Source of the DNA: Ardenticatenaceae bacterium
GTDB taxonomy: Bacteria; Chloroflexota; Anaerolineae; Promineifilales; Promineifilaceae
Length of the DNA stretch: 64,000 nt
Direction of reading: 5' to 3'
Assembly (NCBI GenBank): GCA_020634235.1
Contig: JACKCB010000001.1
Coordinates: 1,364,001 to 1,428,000 of the forward strand
In this document: positions 25,633 to 32,988 of the stretch, in pieces
Numbering within the stretch: position 1 is the stretch's first letter
Layout: every line of letters starts with the position of its first letter
Position numbers and translations under genes: made by a program
Notes under the pieces: generated by a model
What the model saw: the letters and a program-made list of their open reading frames with translations, nothing else
Databases searched by the model: none
Told to the model about the DNA's origin: nothing

Positions 25633-26307
25633 ATGCTGCCCCACAATAACATCGCCGCCGTCCTCTTCGATATGGACGGGACCCTGATCGACACCGACGA
25701 TACCGCCGTCCACGACCTGGCCCAACGGCTGCGGCCGCTGCTGGGCGCCGAGCGAGCGCCGCTGGTCGCCCGCCGCCTGCTCATGGCCGCCGAATGGCCG
25801 GGCAACAGCCTGCTAACCCTCATGGACGCGCTGCACCTGGATGAGACGCTCTTTGCCTTCACCGACCGGCTGCGCCGGCGGCGCGGGCTGCACCCGGCCG
25901 GGAGCTTCCAGCTCATCCCCGGCGTGGCCCAGACGGTACAGCAGTTGCACAACCATTACCAGCTAGGCATTGTCACCACCCGTGGCCGGGTCCAGATCGA
26001 CCAGTTCCTGGCCGGCTTCCCCGAACTGGCCAACCTGTTTGGGGTAAGCTGCGGCCGGCAAGACACACGCCGGCTAAAACCCCACCCCGCCCCCATTCAA
26101 CTGGCCGCCCGCCAGTTGCAAATCCCGGTAGAACAATGCCTGATGGTCGGCGACACCACCGTCGACATCAAGTCGGCCCGGCGGGCCGGGGCCTGGGCCG
26201 TGGGCGTGCTGTGCGGCTTTGGGGAACGGGCCGAGCTGGAAAAGGCCGGGGCGCACCTGGTACTGGACAGCACCGCCGACCTGGCCCAGGTGCTGCTGGG
26301 GCAATAG
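25633..26307 (+). CDS. HAD-superfamily hydrolase (phosphoglycolate phosphatase-like)
   Basis: 224 residues. HAD motif I is 'LFDMDGTLID' with nucleophile D13 and acid D15. A helical cap (about 25-85) follows. Motif II is 'VTTRG' (T), motif III is the Lys in 'LKPHPAP', and motif IV is 'MVGDTTVDIKSARRAGAWAVGV'. These are the hallmarks of the Gph/PhnX-like subfamily of phosphomonoester phosphatases. It is the last gene of the operon and faces mdh, with a terminator between. A link to the upstream kinases (removing phosphate they add) is possible but unproven. Confidence 0.85.
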   Translation: MLPHNNIAAVLFDMDGTLIDTDDTAVHDLAQRLRPLLGAERAPLVARRLLMAAEWPGNSLLTLMDALHLDETLFAFTDRLRRRRGLHPAGSFQLIPGVAQTVQQLHNHYQLGIVTTRGRVQIDQFLAGFPELANLFGVSCGRQDTRRLKPHPAPIQLAARQLQIPVEQCLMVGDTTVDIKSARRAGAWAVGVLCGFGERAELEKAGAHLVLDSTADLAQVLLGQ

Positions 26308-26311
26308 GCAC

Positions 26312-26342
26312 AAAAAAACCGGCCGGGACGCATCCCGGCCGG
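26312..26342 (-). terminator. Intrinsic terminator of mdh built from the dispersed palindrome
   Basis: On the minus strand, TCCCGGCCGG-type arms (10 bp, 26319-26328 with 26333-26342) close a 4-nt loop and are followed by seven T residues (26312-26318). It lies 54 bp past the mdh stop. On the plus strand the same hairpin lies just after the HAD gene but has no U-tract. Both arms are CCCGGCCGGG-type copies. Confidence 0.85.
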
Positions 26343-26396
26343 GTACAAAACACAACAGGCACTCCGCCGCCTTATACAGTAGGCGCCACACCCACG

Positions 26397-27344
26397 CTAA
26401 TCATACCCCAACACATCCACCACAGCCTTCACCGCTTCAGCCGAGTGGTCCAACATGGCCCGCTCGCTCTCGTTCAAATCCATGGGGATAATGCGCTCCA
26501 CGCCGCCGCGCCCCAGAACACAGGGCAAACCCAGGAACAGGTCGTGGTAACCATACTCGCCCTCGGTATACACCGCGCAGGGAATGACCCGCTTCTTATC
26601 CTTCAGAATCGACTCCACCATGATGGCCGTGCCCGCGGCCGGGGCATAATAGCCACTATAACCCAGCAGCCCCACGATCTCACCGCCGCCCTTGGCCGTC
26701 CGGTCGATAATCGCGGCCAGCTTCTCCTGGCTAATCAGCTCGGTAACCGGAATCCCCGCCACCGACGTGTGACGCGGCAGAGGCACCATCGTGTCCCCGT
26801 GGCCACCCAGCACAATCCCGTGCACATCCTCCACACTCACGCCCAATTCCATGGCAATGAATGTCTTGTAACGGGCCGTGTCCAGCGCGCCGGCCTGGCC
26901 AATGATGCGCTCGCGGGGGAAGCCCGTAACATGCTTCACCACGTGGCACATGGCATCCAACGGATTGGTTACCAGCACAACGATGCTATCCGGCGCATAC
27001 TTCTTGATATTCTCCGAAACAACGCTCATCACGTCCTGATTAATCTTCACCAGTTCGTCACGGCTGGGGAATTTGCCCGTCACCGGGTCCTTTTTGCGCG
27101 GCACGCCGGCCGTCACCACCACCACATCCGACCCCTCAATAATGCCTGGGTCGCTGCTGCCCGTAATGCGGCCATCAAAGCCCATAGCCGGGCCAGATTC
27201 ATACAAGTCCAGCGCCTTACCGGCAGCCACCTGGCCAAAGATGTCAAACATCACCAGGTCGCCCAGTTCCATATTTGCCAGCCAATGGGCCGTGGTTGCG
27301 CCCACATTGCCGGCACCATACAGTGCAATCTTGTTAATCGCCAT
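26397..27344 (-). CDS. mdh: Malate dehydrogenase
   Basis: 315 residues of the LDH-like MDH group. The NAD motif is 'ALYGAGNVGATTAH' (from about residue 7), with D34 in 'VMFDI' giving NAD preference. R83 in 'VPRKKD' marks malate rather than lactate specificity. R95, D155/R158 ('LDTARY') and catalytic H182 ('GGHGDTMVP') complete the active site. The mobile loop 'PRKKDPVTGKFPSRDEL' is a few residues longer than the usual 'PRKPGMSRDDL'. It converts malate to oxaloacetate in the TCA cycle. GAGAGGT precedes the ATG. A terminator follows and a structured leader precedes it. Confidence 0.95.
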   Translation of the reverse strand: MAINKIALYGAGNVGATTAHWLANMELGDLVMFDIFGQVAAGKALDLYESGPAMGFDGRITGSSDPGIIEGSDVVVVTAGVPRKKDPVTGKFPSRDELVKINQDVMSVVSENIKKYAPDSIVVLVTNPLDAMCHVVKHVTGFPRERIIGQAGALDTARYKTFIAMELGVSVEDVHGIVLGGHGDTMVPLPRHTSVAGIPVTELISQEKLAAIIDRTAKGGGEIVGLLGYSGYYAPAAGTAIMVESILKDKKRVIPCAVYTEGEYGYHDLFLGLPCVLGRGGVERIIPMDLNESERAMLDHSAEAVKAVVDVLGYD

Positions 27345-27360
27345 TCTAATACCTCTCTAG

Positions 27361-27431
27361 AAAAAGAATAAGGTGCAAGACACGCCTTCAACGCTCACTA
27401 ACGTGTGAGATGTCAACGTGCCCTGCACCTT
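27361..27431 (-). other. Structured element upstream of mdh (leader/attenuator candidate)
   Basis: Read on the minus strand it folds as stacked stems: AAGGTGCA/TGCACCTT, GGCACG/CGTGTC (one G-U pair) and CTCAC/GTGAG with a 6-nt loop. The run ATTCTTTTT follows and then the mdh ribosome site. It looks like a terminator placed between the upstream gene's terminator and mdh. It could be a second terminator or an attenuator. It contains TTGACA on the minus strand, so a promoter role is not excluded. Confidence 0.5.
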
Positions 27432-27438
27432 GTTGGCC

Positions 27439-27463
27439 AAAAAAGAGACCAGATAGTCTCTTT
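27439..27463 (-). terminator. Intrinsic terminator of the TPR/HTH gene
   Basis: On the minus strand AAAGAGAC and GTCTCTTT form a perfect 8-bp stem around a 6-nt loop, then a T-run. It starts 5 nt after the stop codon at 27469. Confidence 0.8.
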
Positions 27464-27468
27464 AGTCT

Positions 27469-28158
27469 TCAGTCTTCATCACGAAATCGCCCATACAGCT
27501 CATCCAGCATCTGGGCGGCTTCTACCAGTTTGTCTAGCGGGTTCTCTTTGCCGGTGAAATAGCGGAAATCCGCCGGCATCAAGTCCAGGGTCTGTACTAA
27601 CTCTTCGTACTTCTGCCGCAACGAGCGCTCGCTAACCCCGTACAGGTCGGCAACTTCCACGCGCGTAATGGGCGAGAAGTTCACTTTGCCCACAGCATAG
27701 GTCAGGGCTGCGGCCCACAACTCCGGCTTGGGCACGCGCAGCGGGCGGCGACCCAGGGTAATGCGATACTCCAGCCACATCTGGATGGCTTTGCCCGTCT
27801 GTTGGATGGGCATGCCCATGGCCCGCGTTTTCTCAATCAGCTCGGTCTCCACCTCGTCCAAGGCGGAGGAGAAGAGGCGCTCGTAGCGCGCCGCGATGTC
27901 TTCGTTGGTCTCGGTACGCAAGTATTCGCCCAGCGACCGGATTGCTTCCTGGAAGTTGCTGCCCCGGGCGTAGGCACGGGCCAGGTTTAGGTGGTACTCC
28001 GGGTTTTCAGGGTCGGCAGCCACCGTTTCGCGAAAGGCTTCGATAGCCTTGTCGATCTCCCAGGTGGCGTAGTATTGCAGGCCGGTTTCGTTTTGGCCGG
28101 CAGCATAGCGCTGGGCTTTGGCCGTGGGTTTCTTGCTGGGGGGTTCGGTGGTTGTCAT
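27469..28158 (-). CDS. TPR protein with C-terminal TFIIB-like/DUF6398-like domain
   Basis: 229 residues, soluble. A basic start is followed by about two TPR units ('YYATWEIDKAIEAFRETVAADPENPEYHLNLARAYA', about 28-65). The C-terminal domain (about 115-190) has 'LWAAALTYAVGKVNFSPITRVEVADLYGVSERSLRQKYEEL'. This is a cyclin-like helix followed by a helix-turn-helix and resembles the TFIIB second repeat and bacterial DUF6398. It may therefore bind DNA or a protein partner. It lies 33 bp downstream of the DUF1385 gene and is probably co-transcribed with it; an intrinsic terminator follows immediately. The function is unknown and the domain names are my judgement from motif pattern. Confidence 0.6.
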   Translation of the reverse strand: MTTTEPPSKKPTAKAQRYAAGQNETGLQYYATWEIDKAIEAFRETVAADPENPEYHLNLARAYARGSNFQEAIRSLGEYLRTETNEDIAARYERLFSSALDEVETELIEKTRAMGMPIQQTGKAIQMWLEYRITLGRRPLRVPKPELWAAALTYAVGKVNFSPITRVEVADLYGVSERSLRQKYEELVQTLDLMPADFRYFTGKENPLDKLVEAAQMLDELYGRFRDED

Positions 28159-28191
28159 GGTAGGTCAGTAAGTCAGGAGAATTGGGGTTGC

Positions 28192-29169
28192 TTATCCGGC
28201 CAGGCGCTGTGGCTCAGTGGCAGGGATGATCATATCGGGCACCCCGGCCGGGACCGCCACTTCCTTCTCATAAGCCATCACCCGCTCAAAAGCCGCAATC
28301 GCCACTTCCAACATCTGCAAGTCTGGCTCACGCGTAGTCAGCCGCTGCAGCGCCAGGTTGGGCCTGGTAATCAGGCGAATGAGGCCATTAGCCTGATGCC
28401 TGGCCGTGAAGCGCAGGAACTCGTAAGAAATGCCCGCAATTACCGGCAGCAGCAGCAGACGGGTTAGCAGGCGCAGCGCCAGCCCCATGGGGGGAAACAA
28501 GCTGTAGATCAGAATCGAGATCACCACCACCGTGAGCAAGAAGGCCGTACCACAGCGCGGATGCTCCAGCGGAAAGCGCGCCACCGAAGCCGGCGTTAGT
28601 TCAGCGCCAGCCTCATAAGCATTAATCGTCTTGTGCTCGGCCCCATGATAACCATACAGCCGCTTGATATCGGGCATGAAGCTGATGCCCCACACGTAGC
28701 CAACCAGCAGCCCCAAGCGCACCACACCCTCAACGACATTGCTCCAGGTGTGCGAAATGCCCAGCCAGCGCTCAAACAGCCCGGCCACAAAGGCCGGCAG
28801 CAAGAAAAACAGGCCAATGGAGAGGCTGAGGGAGAAGAGAATCGTCCCCCACTGCGCCGGGCCTTCAAATGCCTTGGCCGGCTTCGCCTGTGGCTCGGCA
28901 TCTTCCTCTACCAGGGCAACGTCGGCCGAGAACATCAGGCTCTTAATGCCCAAACCAAGCGCATCCCAAATGAGGGTTAGCCCGCGCAGGAACGGGATCC
29001 GGGCCAGGCCGCCCCCATAGATACGCGCATCCAGCGGTTCGATGTGCAGGACAATCTCCCCTTCGGGGTTGCGCACAGCTACGGACAGCGCCTTCGACCC
29101 GCGCATCATCACGCCTTCGATCACGGCCTGGCCGCCATAGTTAAATTGTGGGGGGGTAGAATCGGGCAT
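28192..29169 (-). CDS. DUF1385 membrane protein (YqhQ family)
   Basis: 325 residues. The N-terminal signature 'YGGQAVIEGVMMRGSKALSVAVRNPEGEI' (about 11-38) and 'RIPFLRGLTLIWDALGLGIKSLMFSA' are diagnostic of the DUF1385 family. The core 'YGYHGAEHKTINAYEAG' and 'HPRCGTAFLLTVVVISILI' are also conserved. About four to five membrane segments lie between residues 105 and 275. The His- and Cys-containing core suggests metal or redox binding, but the biochemical role is not established. In many bacteria the gene is near prfA and prmC; here prfA is 24 kb away. It heads a two-gene minus-strand operon. Confidence 0.85.
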   Translation of the reverse strand: MPDSTPPQFNYGGQAVIEGVMMRGSKALSVAVRNPEGEIVLHIEPLDARIYGGGLARIPFLRGLTLIWDALGLGIKSLMFSADVALVEEDAEPQAKPAKAFEGPAQWGTILFSLSLSIGLFFLLPAFVAGLFERWLGISHTWSNVVEGVVRLGLLVGYVWGISFMPDIKRLYGYHGAEHKTINAYEAGAELTPASVARFPLEHPRCGTAFLLTVVVISILIYSLFPPMGLALRLLTRLLLLPVIAGISYEFLRFTARHQANGLIRLITRPNLALQRLTTREPDLQMLEVAIAAFERVMAYEKEVAVPAGVPDMIIPATEPQRLAG

Positions 29170-29499
29170 TAAGTTGTTTCGTCCTCAGGCAAGTGCCCCG
29201 GCCGGGGGCTGGGGCGGCAGATTCCTCAAGCAATCTAGTCTGGATTGTACTGGGTCGATAATTAGGCGTCAAGGCGTACCAATGAGCCATGAACCCCCCG
29301 GCCGGGTTCGCAAACCCCGCCCCACCATCCCCCCGGCCGGGGTTTACCCGGCCATGAGGCAGCCAACTACAAAGCAAACATGTAGAAAACACTTAGAAAA
29401 CAAGCCACCAAACCGGCCAATGACGTTGCCTTGACCCGTTTCCATGATAAAATACGTGGCTGATTTGATTATTCTGATTTATTGGATGAATAAACCTCT
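29170..29499. other. Divergent intergenic region with three palindrome copies
   Basis: 330 bp between the DUF1385 gene (minus) and the GntR gene (plus). It contains three CCCGGCCGGG copies within about 150 bp (near 29200, 29300 and 29335) and then an AT-rich 100 bp holding the GntR promoter. The short open frames crossing it have no coding features. Confidence 0.6.
29426..29453 (+). promoter_or_regulatory. Promoter of the GntR regulator gene
   Basis: TTGCCT (29426-29431), 16-nt spacer, TAAAAT (29448-29453), preceded by TG one base upstream (extended -10). The start codon is 46 nt downstream. Confidence 0.6.
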
Positions 29500-30210
29500 G
29501 TGCAGCTAGAACGACTTGAATCTGCTTTCCTTAAGTACATCATCGACCAGGACGCCAAACCGGGCGCGCGGCTGCCTACCCTGGCCGAGATGAGCGCCAA
29601 TACCGGCATGAGCATTGGCAAGCTGCGCGAGCAGCTAGAAGTCGCCCGCAACATGGGCGTCGTCTCCGTGCGCCCCCGGGCCGGCATTCAGCGTGAACCT
29701 TTCAACTTCCTGCCGGCCGTGCGCAACAGCGTGCTGTTTGGCCTGGCAACCGAAGAGGCATCTTTTGCCCAATACAGCGCCGTGCGCCGGGCCATTGAGA
29801 CCCGCTTCTGGGCCGAGGCCGTCTGCCTGCTGCTGCCCGAGGACAAAGCGGAACTGCAAGCCATTATCGACCGGGCCTGGACAAAGCTGCGCCACGAGCC
29901 GGTCCATATCCCCGGCCGGGAACATCGCCAACTGCACCTCACCATCTTCCGCCGCCTGAACAACCCCTTCGTCAAAGGACTGCTCGAGGCCTATTGGGAC
30001 GCCTACGACGCCAGCGAACTAACCCGCCTGGCCGCCTACGAATACTGGCTCACCGTCTGGGAATACCACGAGCGCATCGTCACCGCCCTGTGCAACAACG
30101 ACTATGACCACGGCCTGGAAATACTAATCGAGCATTTTGACCTGCTGCCCTCGGTGCGCGTGCCCCCAGACATGGCCGCGCGGCAGGCCGGCAGCCCACC
30201 CGCCCCATAA
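29500..30210 (+). CDS. GntR-family (FadR/FCD type) transcriptional regulator
   Basis: 236 residues, GTG start. The N-terminal winged helix (about 1-65) shows 'GARLPTLAEMSANTGMSIGKLREQLEVARNMGVVSVRPRAGI', the usual GntR recognition helix and wing. The C-terminal all-helical FCD domain carries likely metal/ligand histidines in 'REHRQLHLTIF', 'WEYHERIVTAL' and 'LIEHFDLL'. It is a ligand-responsive repressor or activator, commonly of organic-acid metabolism. The genes just downstream (an anchored hypothetical and korAB) are candidate targets by position only. The ribosome site is weak. Confidence 0.83.
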   Translation: MQLERLESAFLKYIIDQDAKPGARLPTLAEMSANTGMSIGKLREQLEVARNMGVVSVRPRAGIQREPFNFLPAVRNSVLFGLATEEASFAQYSAVRRAIETRFWAEAVCLLLPEDKAELQAIIDRAWTKLRHEPVHIPGREHRQLHLTIFRRLNNPFVKGLLEAYWDAYDASELTRLAAYEYWLTVWEYHERIVTALCNNDYDHGLEILIEHFDLLPSVRVPPDMAARQAGSPPAP

Positions 30211-30312
30211 TCCGGGCGCGTTGAAACATCTGCGGTGGTCACCGCGGCAATGCGCAACTGCCACGCCCCACCACAGACACCCTAAACCGTATCAAGAGCA
30301 AAGGATTTTGTT

Positions 30313-31047
30313 GTGACAGGTTGGCTTGCACAACTGGAACCCATTTTGGAAAGTAATACCAGCAACTATTTCGTCCTACTGGGCGTACTGCTGGCATCAC
30401 TGTTTATCGTGACCCTGGTGCTCCTCATTCTGCGACTGCGCCGCAGCCGGCAGCCCAAACCCACAACGGTTGCCGAACTGCAAGCCCGCTTGCAGGACGT
30501 TGCCGTGTCCGAGCCGCCAGCAAAGGCAAAGACGGCCGCACCGGCCGGGCTATCCCCCATTGAAGAGAAGCTGCGCCAACTGGAAGCGGCCGAGCGTGAA
30601 GCCGAGAGTCCCCCCCCGCCCACCCCGGCCGGGCAAACGTTTGAACCAGCGCCTCTCTCTTCCTACCACTTCGCCAGCAGCGACCCCACCGAAGTGTCGC
30701 ATGAAGACATCCTGCAATCAGAAATCGACTTCGAGCTGGAAACGGAACTGCCATTCCTGTTTGACGATGCCCCCACGCCACCAGCGCCCCTGCTTACCGT
30801 CCTGCGCGACATCGACGCCCGCACCTACGTGGCCCAGGTCAATCAATTCGCGCTAAAGGGCCAGGGCAAGATTCATGAGGCGGCCAACAAATTGGAGTTA
30901 ACCTGGCGCAGCCCGGCCGGGGAACACCTCATCACCCTGCAAGCCATCAACCAGGAAACCCTGCTCATCAATAACCGGGAGTATGCCGCCACAGCCGACG
31001 GCATCAAGCAAGGATTAGTCGCAACCCTGCGCGAAAAGAACTACTAA
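30313..31047 (+). CDS. Membrane-anchored hypothetical protein
   Basis: 244 residues, GTG start with AAAGGA 7 nt upstream. One transmembrane helix (about 20-42) is followed by a short basic stretch (RLRRSRQ), placing the rest in the cytoplasm. A Pro/Glu/Ala-rich linker (about 50-150) includes a short coiled segment 'IEEKLRQLEAAEREAE'. The C-terminal ~75 residues form a small alpha/beta domain ('APLLTVLRDIDARTYVAQVNQF...LITLQAINQETLLINNREY'). I recognise no family. It sits between the GntR gene and korA, all in the same direction. Confidence 0.65.
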   Translation: MTGWLAQLEPILESNTSNYFVLLGVLLASLFIVTLVLLILRLRRSRQPKPTTVAELQARLQDVAVSEPPAKAKTAAPAGLSPIEEKLRQLEAAEREAESPPPPTPAGQTFEPAPLSSYHFASSDPTEVSHEDILQSEIDFELETELPFLFDDAPTPPAPLLTVLRDIDARTYVAQVNQFALKGQGKIHEAANKLELTWRSPAGEHLITLQAINQETLLINNREYAATADGIKQGLVATLREKNY

Positions 31048-31057
31048 AAGAAGTAAC

Positions 31058-31109
31058 GTGACCGTTCAGGTCGTTGCCTGAGCCTGTCGAAGGCAGCGGC
31101 CCCGGTCAC
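31058..31109 (+). repeat. Stem-loop in the korA leader
   Basis: Outer stem GTGACCG/CGGTCAC encloses an inner stem CGTTGCCT/AGGCAGCG (one G-U pair) with loop GAGCCTGTCGA. It lies 35 nt upstream of the korA ATG. The core resembles the 'CCTTCGACAGGCTCAGG'-type intergenic palindrome seen in many bacterial genomes (from memory), so it may be a dispersed repeat rather than a regulator. Confidence 0.5.
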
Positions 31110-31143
31110 TGCACCCAAAAAAACAAATCGAGGAGACTTAATC

Positions 31144-32988
31144 ATGGGTCTAATAGAACCCCAGGCCCGTTCAGCCCCGCAAATCGCCGTTGAACGAGCA
31201 TCAGTTGTCAACGATTTTGCCTTTGTGGTAGCCACCCCCAACGGCACCGGCAGCCAGACCTCCAACCTGACCCTGCTGCGGGCGCTGTTCAAGATGGGCA
31301 TCCCGGTCAACGGGAAGAACATCTTCCCCTCCAACATCCAGGGACTGCCCACCTGGTACCACATTCGCGTCAGCCACGAAGGCTACACCGCCCGCCGTGA
31401 AACAGCCGAAGTGCTGGTCGCCTTCAACCAGGCCACCGTCAACGAGGATATTCACATCCTCCCGGCCGGGGGCGTATGCATCTACAACGCCGACTGGCGC
31501 AGCGTACCCATCCGCGACGATATCACCATGTACGGCATCCCCGTCAACCAATTCCTCAGCAGCGTGGGCGCCAAAGGCAAGTTTCGTGATCGCTTCACCA
31601 ACATGATCTACGTCGGGGCCGTCGCCGAACTGCTCGACATCGATCTGGATGCCATCGAAGAAGCGCTCATGTTCCAATTCGGCAGCCGCCGCAAAATCGT
31701 CGACCCCAACATGGAAGTCATTCGCCTGGCCTACAACTGGGTCGCCGAAAACCTGGCCAAAACCGACCCCTATCGCGTGGAACCCATCGCCAACAGCCCC
31801 ATTGCCGGACACATGCTCATCACCGGCAACGAAGCCGCCGGCCTGGGAGCCCTCTTTGGGGGCACCAACCTCGTCGCCTGGTACCCCATCACCCCCTCCA
31901 CCAGCCTCGTCGACGCCATCAACGAATACCTGCCCAGCCTGCGCACCGACCCCGAAACCGGCAAGCCCACCTGCACCGTCATCCAGTCAGAAGACGAACT
32001 GGCCGCCATTGGCATCGTCCTGGGCGCTGGCTGGGCCGGGGCACGCGCCATGACCGCCACCTCCGGTCCCGGCATCTCCCTCATGGCCGAATTCGTCGGC
32101 CTGGGCTACTTCGCCGAAATCCCCGCCGTCATCTGGGACATCCAGCGCGTGGGGCCAAGCACTGGCCTGCCCACCCGCACCTCCCAGGGCGACGTCCTCT
32201 TCGCCTACTTCCTGGGCCACGGCGACACCCAAAACATCGTCCTGCTGCCCGCCACCGTTGGCGAATGCTTCGATTTCGGCACCACCTCCTTCAACCTGGC
32301 CGATCGCCTGCAGACACCCGTCTTTGTGCTCAGCGACCTGGACCTGGGTATGAACACCTGGATGACCCCCCCCTTCCAATACCCCACCGAGCCAATTGAC
32401 CGCGGCAAAATCCTCAGCGCGGAAGACGTCGAAGCCAAAGGCTTCGCCCGCTACCGCGACATTGATGGCGACGGCATTGGCTGGCGCACCCTGCCCGGCA
32501 ACGAACACCCCCGCTCCGCCTACTTCACCCGCGGCACCGGCCACGACGACCGGGCCGTCTACAGCGAAAAGCCAGATGCCTGGGTCGCCAACATGGACCG
32601 CATTAAGCACAAATTCGAGACGGCCCGCACCCTGGTCCCCGGCCCCCTGCTAGACGAAATGGACGGAGCCAAAATCGGCATCATCAGCTACGGCACAACC
32701 CTGCCGGCCATCGAAGAGGCCCGCGACCGCCTGTCGGCCGCCGGCATGGCAACCAACTTCATGCGCCTGCGCGCCCTCCCGATCAACCATGAAGTCCGCG
32801 AGTTTGTGGCCCGCCACGATCGGGTCTACGTCATCGAGATGAACCGCGATGGGCAGATGCACAGCATTCTAACCCTGGAAATGCCCGACCTCGCCACCCG
32901 GCTCAAATCCATCGCCTACCTGGACGGGATGCCCCTGACAGCCCGTTGGATCGTTGAAACTATGCAGCAGAAGGAGCAATTAGCATGA
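31144..32988 (+). CDS. korA: 2-oxoacid:acceptor oxidoreductase, fused gamma-alpha subunit
   Basis: 614 residues. The first ~190 residues are the gamma-type domain ('VVATPNGTGSQTSNLTLLRALFKMG'). From about residue 215 comes the alpha/pyrimidine-binding domain ('GNEAAGLGALFGGTNLVAWYPITPSTSLVDAI', 'QSEDELAAIGIVLGAGWAGARAMTATSGPGISLM'). The C-terminal ~130 residues form the transketolase-C-like domain. This gamma-alpha fusion is typical of 2-oxoglutarate:ferredoxin oxidoreductase in Actinobacteria and Chloroflexota. With KorB it oxidises a 2-oxoacid (probably 2-oxoglutarate) to the acyl-CoA and reduces ferredoxin, replacing or complementing the lipoamide-dependent route. GGAGACTT precedes the ATG. 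The stop overlaps korB's start. Confidence 0.92.
   Translation: MGLIEPQARSAPQIAVERASVVNDFAFVVATPNGTGSQTSNLTLLRALFKMGIPVNGKNIFPSNIQGLPTWYHIRVSHEGYTARRETAEVLVAFNQATVNEDIHILPAGGVCIYNADWRSVPIRDDITMYGIPVNQFLSSVGAKGKFRDRFTNMIYVGAVAELLDIDLDAIEEALMFQFGSRRKIVDPNMEVIRLAYNWVAENLAKTDPYRVEPIANSPIAGHMLITGNEAAGLGALFGGTNLVAWYPITPSTSLVDAINEYLPSLRTDPETGKPTCTVIQSEDELAAIGIVLGAGWAGARAMTATSGPGISLMAEFVGLGYFAEIPAVIWDIQRVGPSTGLPTRTSQGDVLFAYFLGHGDTQNIVLLPATVGECFDFGTTSFNLADRLQTPVFVLSDLDLGMNTWMTPPFQYPTEPIDRGKILSAEDVEAKGFARYRDIDGDGIGWRTLPGNEHPRSAYFTRGTGHDDRAVYSEKPDAWVANMDRIKHKFETARTLVPGPLLDEMDGAKIGIISYGTTLPAIEEARDRLSAAGMATNFMRLRALPINHEVREFVARHDRVYVIEMNRDGQMHSILTLEMPDLATRLKSIAYLDGMPLTARWIVETMQQKEQLA

Noticed and set aside
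26136..27371. 411-codon open frame antisense to mdh and the terminator
   Set aside because: mdh is unambiguous on the minus strand; the frame crosses two hairpins and has no family resemblance.
29174..29434. 86-codon open frame between DUF1385 and GntR genes
   Set aside because: Composed of Pro/Arg-rich sequence encoded by three palindrome copies, no ribosome site, overlaps the promoter region.
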